DNA from: JAFGSI01 sp041287425
GTDB lineage: Bacteria; Chloroflexota; Anaerolineae; Anaerolineales; Villigracilaceae
NCBI GenBank assembly: GCA_041287425.1
Contig: JBEULG010000037.1
Coordinates: 40,250 to 104,249 of the forward strand
Direction of reading: 5' to 3'
DNA: 64,000 bases
Positions 16,572 through 25,382 of this stretch are shown in pieces. The notes under the pieces were generated by a model. It saw nothing but the letters and a program-made list of their open reading frames with translations, did no database searches and was not told where the DNA came from. The translations under genes and the position numbers were made by a program. Position 1 is the first letter of the stretch; each line of letters opens with the position of its first letter.

Positions 16572-18809
16572 ATGCCGATTTCTTCCCGCTCTCCCTCCCG
16601 CCCCTCTTCTGCGCGAACGGCGAAACGTCCCTCCCCGGCCGAGGCGGAGGGGCAGCCCTCGCCGCGCCCCGATTTTCTCGACCGGCTGACGGCTTTCCGC
16701 ACTCACTTTGGACGCTACACCTGGGATTTCGTCGGCGTCCTTTTGCTGGCCCTGGCTTTGCTGACCCTGTTGGGGCTGGCAGGCCTGTCCCGCGGCACCC
16801 TGCTTGGCTGGTATGTGGGCATCCTCCGGGTCTGGTTTGGGTGGGGCAGTTTCCTCTTCGTTTTGGGGCTGGGGTTCGGAGGCGTGTGGGCCTTTCTACG
16901 TGGCCGTTCGGCCTTTCGCCTCTCGTGGGGACGGCTGATTGCCATCGAACTGGCCGCTTTCCTCTCCCTGGCCCTGCTCTCGATTGCGGGCGGGAATGCC
17001 TTGTCGGAAGCCGAAGCAGGAGGCTGGGGCGGCCGGGTGGGATGGGGATTGACCACGCTGGCCAACAGCGCCTTGGGGTCGGTGGCCGGCAGCCTCCTGA
17101 TCGGGGTGCTTTGGGTGCTCTCGGTCATGACCGGTTTCGGCCTGTGGTACCGGTTGGAGGTCTGGTTGTTTCGGCGGGCGGGCGAAACGCCCGCCATGGC
17201 GGGAGGCGAGTCGGTCGTCGCCGAAAGTCCGGTGGTTTCGCCGCTGCCGGTCGAGAGCCATGTCTCTGCTGCAGCGCCGTCTCGCAAGAAACCGCTGCCT
17301 CCGGAATATCGCAAGTCGTTCAAGATTCCCGAAAAGCAGGATGAGGCCGCGCCTCGCCCGCTCGAGCGGAGCCCAGAATTGCCGCCCTTCAATTTGCTGG
17401 CGGCCGAACAAGGGGTACGGCCCGACGAGCGCACGATCAATCAGACTGCCGGTCTGATCGAGAAAACCCTGGCCGAGTTTGGCATTCCGGCCAAGGTGGT
17501 CGGCTTTCGCATCGGGCCGACGGTGACCCAGTTTGCTGTCCAGCCGGGTTTCATTCGTAAGGGGAATGGAGAGGACGAGGAGCAGCAAAAAGTGCGGGTG
17601 GCGCAAATCGCGGCCTTGCAGCGCGACCTGGCACTGGCTCTCTCGGCGGAGCGCCTGCGCATCGAGGCTCCGGTGCCCGGTCGCGCCTACGTGGGCATCG
17701 AGGTGCCCAATCCGCGCGCCTCGCTGGTGCGCCTGCGGCCGCTGCTGGAGAGTGAGGCCTTTCAGCGGATGGGAGCGCCGCTGGCCCTCGCCCTCGGCCG
17801 GGATGTGTCGGGCAATCCGGTGGTGGCCGACCTGGCGCGGATGCCGCATTTGCTCATCGCCGGCACGACCGGCTCGGGCAAGTCGGTTTGCATTGCCGCT
17901 CTGGCGACCTGTCTGGCGATGAACAACAGCCCCGATGAATTGCGCATGGTGATGATCGATTCCAAGATGGTGGAATTGATTCGCTTCAACGGCCTGGCGC
18001 ACCTGTATGGTAAGGTCGAGACGGACCTCCAGCGCATTCTGGGGGTACTGCGCTGGGTGGTGGCGGAGATGGAGCATCGCTACAAGTTGCTGGAGGCGGC
18101 CCAGGCGCGCGACATCGAAGCCTACAATCGCCGTTTGCAGCGTCGCAAGGACGCCCGTCCGCTGCCGCGCATTGTGGTGTGGATTGATGAAATGGCCGAT
18201 CTGATGATGTCGGCCCCCGATCAGACCGAGCACAACCTGGTTCGCCTGGCGCAGATGGCGCGGGCGACCGGCATCCATTTGGTGGTGGCTACCCAGCGGC
18301 CGAGCACGGACGTGGTCACCGGCCTGATCAAGGCCAACTTCCCCGCCCGCATCTCGTTTGCGGTCGCTTCGCAGGTCGATTCGCGCGTCATCCTCGATTT
18401 GCCCGGCGCCGAAACCCTGCTGGGGCGCGGCGATATGCTCTTCCTGAACCCGGAGGTCGGGCATCCGGTGCGCGCTCAGGGCGTCATCGTCAGCGATCAG
18501 GAAATCGAGCGGCTGATTGCTTTTTGGCAGGACAAGCAGCAGGCCATCCAGCCGCCCTGGGAATCCTTCCTGAGCGAGGCCGAGGATCGCAACGGGGATG
18601 ATGTCCTGCTCGAACGGGCGATCACTGTTCTGAAGCGGGAACGGCGGGCCAGCGCCTCGCTCCTGCAACGCCGCCTGAACATCGGCTATCCGCGGGCTGC
18701 CCGCCTGCTGGATCAGTTGGAGGAGAAGGGAGTGGTCGGTCCCTCTTTGGGCGGCGGCCGCGATCGGGAAGTGTTGCTCGATAACGGCGAAACAGAGGAC
18801 GAAGATTGA
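16572..18809 (+). CDS. ftsK: FtsK/SpoIIIE-family DNA translocase
   Basis: A 745-residue protein with a basic N-terminus, four membrane helices (about 50-205), a linker, the alpha/beta translocase core (about 280-660) and a winged-helix gamma domain (about 680-735, ERAITVLKRERRASASLLQR). Walker A is GTTGSGKSVCIAAL and Walker B is IVVWIDEMADL, with TGIHLVVATQRPSTDVVTG downstream. It pumps chromosomal DNA toward dif at the division septum. It starts nine bases after the S1 stop with a poor Shine-Dalgarno, suggesting coupling. Confidence 0.95.
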   Translation: MPISSRSPSRPSSARTAKRPSPAEAEGQPSPRPDFLDRLTAFRTHFGRYTWDFVGVLLLALALLTLLGLAGLSRGTLLGWYVGILRVWFGWGSFLFVLGLGFGGVWAFLRGRSAFRLSWGRLIAIELAAFLSLALLSIAGGNALSEAEAGGWGGRVGWGLTTLANSALGSVAGSLLIGVLWVLSVMTGFGLWYRLEVWLFRRAGETPAMAGGESVVAESPVVSPLPVESHVSAAAPSRKKPLPPEYRKSFKIPEKQDEAAPRPLERSPELPPFNLLAAEQGVRPDERTINQTAGLIEKTLAEFGIPAKVVGFRIGPTVTQFAVQPGFIRKGNGEDEEQQKVRVAQIAALQRDLALALSAERLRIEAPVPGRAYVGIEVPNPRASLVRLRPLLESEAFQRMGAPLALALGRDVSGNPVVADLARMPHLLIAGTTGSGKSVCIAALATCLAMNNSPDELRMVMIDSKMVELIRFNGLAHLYGKVETDLQRILGVLRWVVAEMEHRYKLLEAAQARDIEAYNRRLQRRKDARPLPRIVVWIDEMADLMMSAPDQTEHNLVRLAQMARATGIHLVVATQRPSTDVVTGLIKANFPARISFAVASQVDSRVILDLPGAETLLGRGDMLFLNPEVGHPVRAQGVIVSDQEIERLIAFWQDKQQAIQPPWESFLSEAEDRNGDDVLLERAITVLKRERRASASLLQRRLNIGYPRAARLLDQLEEKGVVGPSLGGGRDREVLLDNGETEDED

Positions 18810-18866
18810 GCAAAACACTTGTGGTATGATTGCGCCGTTCAGGGCTTTGCCGATATCAACGATGGT

Positions 18867-19499
18867 ATGGAGGCTGCTTTGGCATCTGAGGAGAAAAAAC
18901 GACAGACCTTTGCCGAGAAAATGCGTTTCTGGTTTCGCTGGCTGCTCGATCCGGTGGCGGCTTTCTTGAGCCGTTTGGGTTTGCGTCCCAACACCGTCAC
19001 GATGGCCGGCTTGATCGGCACAATCGCCTGCGCAGCGCTGATCGCCTCGGGGCACATGACCTGGGCGGGGCTGTTGCTGCTGGTCATGGGGCCGGTGGAC
19101 GCCCTCGACGGGGCGCTGGCGCGCTTTCGGGGCGAGGCCAGCGACTGGGGGGCGTTCGTCGATTCGGTCACCGACCGCTATTCCGAGTTGTTCATCTTTT
19201 TCGGTTTCGTCATGTACTATCTGGGGCAGGAGAATCCCGTCGGCGTGATTCTGGCCTATCTGGCGGCGGCCGGCTCGGTGCTGGTCTCGTACGTCAAGGC
19301 GCGGGCCGACGCGTCCCGCCTGGATGCCAACGTCGGCCTGCTGACCCGCGTCGAGCGCTATCTGGTCATGATTCCGCTGTTGATCTTCAATCAGCCGCTG
19401 GCGCTCCTGATCATCATTGCCATTTTTGCCAATTTCACCGCCTTACAACGCATCTGGCGCGTGCGGCGCGATGCTCACCGCCGCTACACTCAATCTTAG
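18867..19499 (+). CDS. CDP-alcohol phosphatidyltransferase (PgsA-like)
   Basis: A 210-residue integral membrane enzyme. The family signature DG(x2)AR(x8)G(x3)D(x3)D is complete in DALDGALARFRGEASDWGAF followed by VDSVTD. It transfers a phosphatidyl group from CDP-diacylglycerol to an alcohol; glycerol-phosphate (PgsA) and inositol-phosphate enzymes share this motif, so the acceptor is open. About five further hydrophobic helices follow. MEAALAS is chosen as the start, although its Shine-Dalgarno is weak; a possible -10 TATGAT lies at 18824. It leads into lgt, consistent with a lipid/envelope cluster. Confidence 0.85.
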   Translation: MEAALASEEKKRQTFAEKMRFWFRWLLDPVAAFLSRLGLRPNTVTMAGLIGTIACAALIASGHMTWAGLLLLVMGPVDALDGALARFRGEASDWGAFVDSVTDRYSELFIFFGFVMYYLGQENPVGVILAYLAAAGSVLVSYVKARADASRLDANVGLLTRVERYLVMIPLLIFNQPLALLIIIAIFANFTALQRIWRVRRDAHRRYTQS

Positions 19500-19511
19500 G
19501 AGAGTGACGAT

Positions 19512-20717
19512 ATGACTTCACATTCCATCCCCGACGGCTTCGATATTTCTCTTTCCTGGCTCATGTTGTTTGCCATTCCGGCGCTGTTGATTACGGTCGT
19601 CCTGATGATTTATGACGAAATGGCTCGCCGGAATCCGAAGCGGAAGATGCCCAACGTCTGGTACTGGGTTGTACTGGCGGGGCTGTTCGGCGTGGCGCTT
19701 TGGGCGGCTTTTCTGCCGTACTATAGCGGGCAGGAAGTGCACATTTACTTCTACGCCATCATGATCATCCTGGGCATCGTCGGAGCGGCTCTGCTCTCGC
19801 AGGTAGAAGCCAGACGGCGCGGCCTCAACGCCGACCTGGTTTGGGATATGCTGCTCTGGCTGGTCATCGCCGGCGTGATCGGCGCGCGCTTGTGGCACGT
19901 TTTCACCCCCACGCCAAGCGCCCTGGTCACCGACCCGGCGACCGGCGAATTGGCCAACCCCTACTTCGTGGGCGGGACCATTCACTGGCGGCAAATCCTC
20001 AACCTGCGTCATGGCGGTCTGGGCATTCCGGGCGCTGTCATCGGCGGCGCCATTGCCCTCTACATCTACAGCCGCGTCAAGAAGATACCCTTCCTGACCT
20101 GGACGGATGTCGCCGCCCCGGGTGTGGCGCTGGCCCAGGCGATTGGCCGCTGGGGCAATTTCTTCAATCAAGAAGTCTACGGGCTGCCGACCAGTTTGCC
20201 CTGGAAAGTGTACATTGATCCCGCCCATCGCGCCGAAGGTTACGAGGCCTACGATTACTTCCATCCGCTCTTCATGTACGAGTCGCTCTGGAATTTGCTC
20301 AACATGGCAGTCTTGCTTTGGCTGGCGCGCCGTTTCGAGAAATGGCTGAAGGCGGGCGATGTTCTCTATGCGTACATGTTCATCTACTCGATGGGCCGCT
20401 TCGGCCTCGAATTCCTGCGCCTGGACGCGGCTCAGGTGGGCGGCGTCAATTTCAATCAAACCTTCGTCGCTGTCGTGGGCGTGATTGCGCTCATCTTGTT
20501 CCTGTGGAATCACCGCCAGGGGGCGGATGGAAAACGCCGCCCCGCCTCTACGCGCAAGGCCTCGGCAGCCTCCTCCGCCGAGGCGGAAGAAGAAGCCGCG
20601 CCCGCATCGAAGGGTGCTTCTCGCCGCGCCAAGACCCCGGTCCAGGAAGAGGCAGAAACCGAGCAGCCCAAGGCGGGTTCCCGCAAGCGAAACGTCTCGC
20701 CGCGTCCCAAGGAGTAA
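19512..20717 (+). CDS. lgt: Prolipoprotein diacylglyceryl transferase with a charged C-terminal tail
   Basis: A 401-residue membrane enzyme that moves diacylglycerol from phosphatidylglycerol to the lipobox cysteine. The signature GRWGNFFNQEVYG is at about residue 212, preceded by HGGLGIPGAVIGG and followed by HPLFMYESLWN. Compared with common Lgt proteins (about 260-300 residues) it has extra N-terminal helices and a hydrophilic Lys/Ala/Glu-rich tail of about 60 residues (340-401) of unknown role. TAGGAGAGTGACGAT precedes the ATG. The phosphatidyltransferase gene 12 bases upstream may supply its phosphatidylglycerol donor. Confidence 0.93.
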   Translation: MTSHSIPDGFDISLSWLMLFAIPALLITVVLMIYDEMARRNPKRKMPNVWYWVVLAGLFGVALWAAFLPYYSGQEVHIYFYAIMIILGIVGAALLSQVEARRRGLNADLVWDMLLWLVIAGVIGARLWHVFTPTPSALVTDPATGELANPYFVGGTIHWRQILNLRHGGLGIPGAVIGGAIALYIYSRVKKIPFLTWTDVAAPGVALAQAIGRWGNFFNQEVYGLPTSLPWKVYIDPAHRAEGYEAYDYFHPLFMYESLWNLLNMAVLLWLARRFEKWLKAGDVLYAYMFIYSMGRFGLEFLRLDAAQVGGVNFNQTFVAVVGVIALILFLWNHRQGADGKRRPASTRKASAASSAEAEEEAAPASKGASRRAKTPVQEEAETEQPKAGSRKRNVSPRPKE

Positions 20718-20768
20718 CGCTTTGCCGGGGCGGCTCGGCTATCTGCGCCTTCCTTAATGGTGTTTCAC

Positions 20769-21695
20769 ATGATTCATACCGAGGATTTGAGCAAGCAATT
20801 CGGCGATTTCTGGGCGGTGGAGGGGGTCAGCCTGGAGGTCTGGCCTGGGCAGGTCCTGGCGTTGCTGGGTCAGAACGGCGCCGGCAAGACCACCACCGTC
20901 CGCATGCTGACCTCGGTGCTGCGTCCGACGCGCGGGACGGCGCGCGTCGGCGGCTATGATGTGGTCGCCCAGCCCGAGCGGGTGCGCGCCGCGGTGGGCG
21001 TCCTGACTGAGCAGCACGGGTTGTACTTGCGCATGAGCGGCCTGGAATATCTGGAATATTTCGGCAGAATTTATCATTTGACGGATGCGCACCGCCGCCA
21101 ACGCTGCGACGAGTTGCTGGAATATTTTGGCCTGGCCGAGGTGGCGCGCCAACCCATCGGTCAGTATTCGAAGGGGATGCGTCAGAAACTGGCCATCGCC
21201 CGGGCGTTGATTCATTCCCCGCCGGTATTGTTGCTGGACGAACCTACCTCGGCCATGGATCCCGAAAGCGCCCATCTGGTGCGCCAATCTATCGCCGGGC
21301 TGCGGGCCGAAAATCGCACCATCATCATCTGTACCCACAATTTGATCGAGGCCGAAATGCTGGCCGATCACATCGCCATCATTTACCGCGGCCGGATTGT
21401 CGTGAAGGGAACGGCGGATTCCCTCAAGCGCGATTTGCTGGGGCCGCCCGAATATGAGGCGCGCCTCCGCAGGCCTCGCTCGGAGGGCGCTCTCGACCTG
21501 CCTGCCGGCGTCGCCCTCGTGGCGGAAAGCGACGGCCGGCTGCGTTTCCGGGTGGATGAGCCGTTGGTCTCCAATCCCCTTCTTCTCCGGCGGCTGTTGG
21601 ACTCTGGTCTGGATGTGATCTCTTTCCAGGAAGTGCCGCGTTCTCTCGAACAGGTCTATTTGGCCGCTATGCAGCAGGTGCGTCGTGATGAATGA
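20769..21695 (+). CDS. ABC transporter ATP-binding protein (ABC-2 exporter type)
   Basis: A 308-residue ATPase subunit. Walker A is GQNGAGKTTTVRML, the signature is YSKGMRQKLAIARAL, Walker B is VLLLDEPTSAMDPE, and the H-loop is CTHNLIEAE. It would energise the membrane protein encoded next, whose gene overlaps its 3' end by eight bases. The start is uncertain: ATG at 20769 (MIHTEDLSK) fits the family best, but an ATG four codons earlier (20757) is also open and neither has a clear Shine-Dalgarno. Confidence 0.9.
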   Translation: MIHTEDLSKQFGDFWAVEGVSLEVWPGQVLALLGQNGAGKTTTVRMLTSVLRPTRGTARVGGYDVVAQPERVRAAVGVLTEQHGLYLRMSGLEYLEYFGRIYHLTDAHRRQRCDELLEYFGLAEVARQPIGQYSKGMRQKLAIARALIHSPPVLLLDEPTSAMDPESAHLVRQSIAGLRAENRTIIICTHNLIEAEMLADHIAIIYRGRIVVKGTADSLKRDLLGPPEYEARLRRPRSEGALDLPAGVALVAESDGRLRFRVDEPLVSNPLLLRRLLDSGLDVISFQEVPRSLEQVYLAAMQQVRRDE

Positions 21696-23124
21696 AACCT
21701 GGTTGGATGAATTGCGGATGGCTTGGCTGGTCGCCCGGCGCGAATTGCACGACCAGTTCCGCGATTGGCGTGTCATCGTGCCGATGGTTTTCCTGACGCT
21801 CTTCTTTCCCTTCCTGATGAACGCCACCGCCAAGGCCGCCCTCGATTTTGCCGCCCAGTATGGTACTCCGCTGGTCGCCGAGCGGCTGGTGCCCTTCTTC
21901 ATGATGGTGGTGGGTTTCTTCCCCATCACCGTTTCGCTGGTCATCGCCCTCGAATCGTTCGTGGGCGAGAAGGAACGCGGCACCATCGAGCCGCTGTTGA
22001 GCAGCCCGCTCAAGGACTGGCAGTTGTACCTGGGCAAATTGGTCGCCGCCTCGACCGTGCCTATCATGACGGCCTATCTGGGGATTGGGGTGTACTTGAT
22101 TTCTCTGTCCATCCGCCGCATTCCTTTTCCTGACCCAAACATCCTGGCTCAGACGGTTGTGCTGACCTCCGTTCAGGCTGTTCTGATGGTCAGCGGCGCG
22201 ATTGTGATTTCGACCCAGGCGACCTCGGTGCGGGCGGCCAATCTGATGTCTTCGTTTATCGTCATCCCTATGGCGCTGTTGATTCAGGGCGAAAGCATCC
22301 TGATGTTCTGGGGCAACAATCAGGTGCTGTGGCTGGCGGTACTGGCCGTGAGCATCCTGGCCGGTCTGTTGGTGCGGCTGGGGGTCTCGCATTTCCAGCG
22401 CGAGGCGCTGCTGGGACGCGAAATCGACGTGCTCGATTTCCGCTGGATGTGGCGCATGTTCTGGCGCTCGTTTGTGGGCGGGGCCAGAACGGTCGGGGAA
22501 TGGTATCGCTGTGTCATCGGCACTGCCCTGCGCCGGCAGCGCATCGCCCGTCTCAGTTTGGTCATCATCGGGATGGCTGCGATCGTGGGCGGCTATACCT
22601 GGCTCTCTGGTCATGCGGCCGACCTGACATCTGCCTCGCAATCGCCGGATTTCCTCAATTTTCTTGAGAGCGGCATGGGCATTCCAACCTTCGACCGTAT
22701 CAGCGTTCCCTCCATCTTCGGCAACAACGTGCGGGCGACCTTTTTCATCTTCGTCTTGGGCATCTTTTCCTTCGGCGTGCTGGGCGTGCTGGCGTACATC
22801 ATCAATCTCGGCCTGATCGGCCTGGTCCTGGCCGCCCTGCCCATGATGGGGATTCCGCCGCTGCTGGCTGCTTTGTCCGGCCTTTTGCCCCATGCCATCT
22901 TTGAACTGCCGGCCCTGGTCCTTTCCAGTGCGGCGGTGCTTCACCTGGGCGCTGTCTTGGTGACGCCCAATCCGCAGCGGACGCTCGGCGAGGTGTTGAT
23001 CGAGGCCATCGCCGATTGGACGAAAATTACGCTCGGCCTGGTCATTCCTTTGCTCGCCATTGCCGCCGTGATCGAGACGTACGTATCTCTGCCTCTTCTA
23101 TTAGCCACGTTGGGAGGTCTGTGA
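21688..23124 (+). CDS. ABC-2 permease fused to a SpoIIM/DUF95-like domain
   Basis: A 478-residue membrane protein. Residues 1-235 form an ABC-2-type permease (RELHDQFRDWRVIVPMVFLT, SFVGEKERGTIEPLLSSPL, the NatB/linearmycin-like signature). From about 290 the sequence changes to a SpoIIM/DUF95-like module: long outer loop, FIFVLGIFSFGVLGVLAYII and LPHAIFELPALVLSSAAVLH. SpoIIM-like proteins are usually separate genes, so the fusion is notable. With the preceding ATPase it forms an exporter of unknown substrate; lipids, peptides or cell-wall factors are possible. Confidence 0.8.
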   Translation: MNETWLDELRMAWLVARRELHDQFRDWRVIVPMVFLTLFFPFLMNATAKAALDFAAQYGTPLVAERLVPFFMMVVGFFPITVSLVIALESFVGEKERGTIEPLLSSPLKDWQLYLGKLVAASTVPIMTAYLGIGVYLISLSIRRIPFPDPNILAQTVVLTSVQAVLMVSGAIVISTQATSVRAANLMSSFIVIPMALLIQGESILMFWGNNQVLWLAVLAVSILAGLLVRLGVSHFQREALLGREIDVLDFRWMWRMFWRSFVGGARTVGEWYRCVIGTALRRQRIARLSLVIIGMAAIVGGYTWLSGHAADLTSASQSPDFLNFLESGMGIPTFDRISVPSIFGNNVRATFFIFVLGIFSFGVLGVLAYIINLGLIGLVLAALPMMGIPPLLAALSGLLPHAIFELPALVLSSAAVLHLGAVLVTPNPQRTLGEVLIEAIADWTKITLGLVIPLLAIAAVIETYVSLPLLLATLGGL

Positions 23125-23144
23125 GAGGCGTTGCGGAGTTCAAA

Positions 23145-23903
23145 ATGCCGAAATTGATCATTTTGGGTTCCTCGAATGCCATTCCCGACCGCGAGCACGA
23201 GAATACCCACATGGTCGTGGTCGGGGAAAAGACAACCGTCCTGGTGGATTGCGTCACCAGCCCCATTCTGCGCCTCGAACGGGCCGGCGTCAATTTTCAC
23301 AGCCTGACCGATTTGATTCTCACCCATTTTCATCCAGACCACGTTGCGGGCGTCCCGCAATTGCTGATGAACATGTGGCTGATGGGGCGCAAAAATGCGC
23401 TCAACATTTACGGCCTGCATCACACCGTGGACCGCATGGAAGACCTGATGGGGTTCTATTCGTGGGCCGAGTGGCCGAATTTCTTTCCGGTGGCTTTCTA
23501 TCGCTTGCCAGCCCAGGAATTGACCGTCGTCCTCGACAACGAGGAGATGAAAATCCTTGCTTCGCCGGTGCACCACATGATTCCGGCGATTGGCTTGCGT
23601 TTCGAATTCAAGCGGACACAGAAATCGTTGGCCTATTCATGCGACACAGAACCCTGCGCCGAGGTCGTACGTCTGGCGCAGGGAGCAGATGTGTTGATTC
23701 ACGAAAGTTCGGGGGCTTTTCGCGGCCACTCGTCGGCGGCTCAGGCGGCGGAGATCGCCCGCCAGGCGGAGGTGGGCGCGCTGTACCTGATTCATTATCC
23801 CACCGGCCCCTACGCCTCCGGCGACCTGGTGGCCGAGGCAAAGGCGCGCTTCCCCGGCCCGGTGAGCCTGGCCGAAGACTTCATGACCCTTTCGTTCGAC
23901 TGA
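23145..23903 (+). CDS. Metallo-beta-lactamase fold hydrolase, RNase Z-like
   Basis: A 252-residue metallo-hydrolase. The metal site HFHPDHVAG is at about residue 60, with further ligands in SPVHHMIPAIG, YSCDTEP and a late LIHYPTG. The order resembles ribonuclease Z and related phosphodiesterases rather than class B beta-lactamases. The start MPKLIILGSSNAIPD follows GCGGAGTTCAAA. It is 20 bases downstream of the exporter gene and ends 12 bases before the convergent HNH gene. Confidence 0.85.
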   Translation: MPKLIILGSSNAIPDREHENTHMVVVGEKTTVLVDCVTSPILRLERAGVNFHSLTDLILTHFHPDHVAGVPQLLMNMWLMGRKNALNIYGLHHTVDRMEDLMGFYSWAEWPNFFPVAFYRLPAQELTVVLDNEEMKILASPVHHMIPAIGLRFEFKRTQKSLAYSCDTEPCAEVVRLAQGADVLIHESSGAFRGHSSAAQAAEIARQAEVGALYLIHYPTGPYASGDLVAEAKARFPGPVSLAEDFMTLSFD

Positions 23904-23915
23904 ATCTTTCGGGGT

Positions 23916-24419
23916 TCACCAGCCGACAATGAATTGCGCCCATTCCTCGTTCTTATCCAGGTAATGGCCGAGGATGTAGGCGGCGTTGGCCGGCGGTTCT
24001 TTTGGAGGGTGCAACAGCGTCATGTGGGCTTCATCCAGCCGCCGGCCTCCCTTACGATGATTGCAGGCCGGGCAGGCGGCGACCACGTTTTCCCAGACGT
24101 GCTCGCCCCCCAAATGCTTGGGGAGAACGTGATCGAGAGTCAGGTCGGGGGCGCGCCGGCCGCAGTACTGACAGGTATAATTGTCGCGGCGGAACACCTC
24201 CCGCCGCGTCAACTTGACTCGCAGGCGCGGCTTGTGTACCATCTGCTCCAGGCGGATGACGGACGGGCGTGGAATGGCCAGCGATACGGTGTGAATGTAT
24301 CCCCGGCCGTTCATGACCATGTCTGCCTTTCCAGAAAGAATCAATCCGATCGCCCGCCGGGTATTGCAGACGTTGATTGGCTCGAAATTGGCATTGAGGA
24401 CCAGCACCGGCTCTTGCAT
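23916..24419 (-). CDS. HNH endonuclease family protein
   Basis: A 167-residue protein of the widespread stand-alone HNH family. The N-terminal half has VLVLNANFEPINVCNTRRAI, and the C-terminal half carries a zinc-binding CQYCG and a distal CPACNHRKGG around the catalytic LDHVLPKHLGG. These proteins are common chromosomal genes of uncertain role, sometimes linked to DNA repair or defence. MQEPVLV is chosen because the upstream extension covers the divergent promoter. Confidence 0.85.
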   Translation of the reverse strand: MQEPVLVLNANFEPINVCNTRRAIGLILSGKADMVMNGRGYIHTVSLAIPRPSVIRLEQMVHKPRLRVKLTRREVFRRDNYTCQYCGRRAPDLTLDHVLPKHLGGEHVWENVVAACPACNHRKGGRRLDEAHMTLLHPPKEPPANAAYILGHYLDKNEEWAQFIVGW

Positions 24420-24482
24420 ACAGCCTCTACAATGGCGTGTATTATACTCCAACCCGAACGGGTGTGAGAAAAGGAGCAAAGC

Positions 24483-25382
24483 ATGAATGTCTTGTTAACG
24501 GGTGGAACGGGGATGATCGGCTCGCACCTGAGGCGCGCCTTGCTGGCGGATGGCCACCGCGTCTGGGTGTTGAGCCGCAGCCCTCAACGGGCGCCCTTGC
24601 CCGGCGGAGCGCAGGCGGTTGTCTGGGACGGGCGCAGCCCTGCCGGGTGGGGCGGACTGGTGAACGAGATGGATGCGGTCGTCAATCTGGCCGGCGAGCC
24701 GCTTGCCCACTGGCCCTGGACGGCGGCCCGCAAACAAAAATTCTGGGACAGCCGGGTGAACGCCGGCCGGGCCTTGAGCGAGGCGATTGCGGCGGCAGAA
24801 AAAAAGCCGCGAGTCTTGATTCAGGCTTCGGGCATCAATCATTATGGTTTGAGCGGCGAGATGGCCGACGAGGCGACGCCCCCCGGCGAAGATTTCCTCG
24901 CCCGCCTGACGGTGGCCTGGGAAGAATCGACTCGGCCGGTCGAGGCGGCGGGTGTGCGCCGGGCGGTGATTCGGCTGGGGGTGGTGTTAGCGCGCGGCGA
25001 TGGGCTGCTGCCGCTGATGGCTTTGCCGGCGCGTCTGTTCGCCGGCGGCAGGCTGGGGAGCGGCCGTCAATTCGTCCCCTGGGTGCATATCAACGATGTG
25101 ACGGCAGCCATTTTGTTCCTCCTGAACGAGGAGTCGGCCGGCGGCCCTTTCAATGTAGTCGCCCCTCAAACGGTCACCAATGAGATGTTTTACCGCCTCC
25201 TGTGCCGCCAGTTGAAGCGCCCTTACTGGTTGCCGACCCCGGCTTTCTTGCTGCGCCTGGCGCTGGGCGAGATGTCGGTCCTGGTGCTGGATGGACGCGC
25301 CGCCCGCCCGCGGCGCTTGCAGGAGGCCGGCTTCGAGTTCACCTACACCGACCTGGCAACGGCCCTGGCTGAGGCGCTTTAG
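24483..25382 (+). CDS. SDR39U1-type NAD(P)-dependent epimerase
   Basis: A 299-residue extended short-chain dehydrogenase of the TIGR01777/SDR39U1 family. It begins with the dinucleotide-binding MNVLLTGGTGMIGSHLRR, continues with NLAGEPLAHWPW and the conserved IQASGINHYGLSG, and ends with a DUF1731-like C-terminal segment. Its substrate is unknown; homologues are linked to cell division in cyanobacteria. AAAAGGAGCAAAGC precedes the ATG. It overlaps the end of the convergent DUF4129 gene by four bases. Confidence 0.87.
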   Translation: MNVLLTGGTGMIGSHLRRALLADGHRVWVLSRSPQRAPLPGGAQAVVWDGRSPAGWGGLVNEMDAVVNLAGEPLAHWPWTAARKQKFWDSRVNAGRALSEAIAAAEKKPRVLIQASGINHYGLSGEMADEATPPGEDFLARLTVAWEESTRPVEAAGVRRAVIRLGVVLARGDGLLPLMALPARLFAGGRLGSGRQFVPWVHINDVTAAILFLLNEESAGGPFNVVAPQTVTNEMFYRLLCRQLKRPYWLPTPAFLLRLALGEMSVLVLDGRAARPRRLQEAGFEFTYTDLATALAEAL

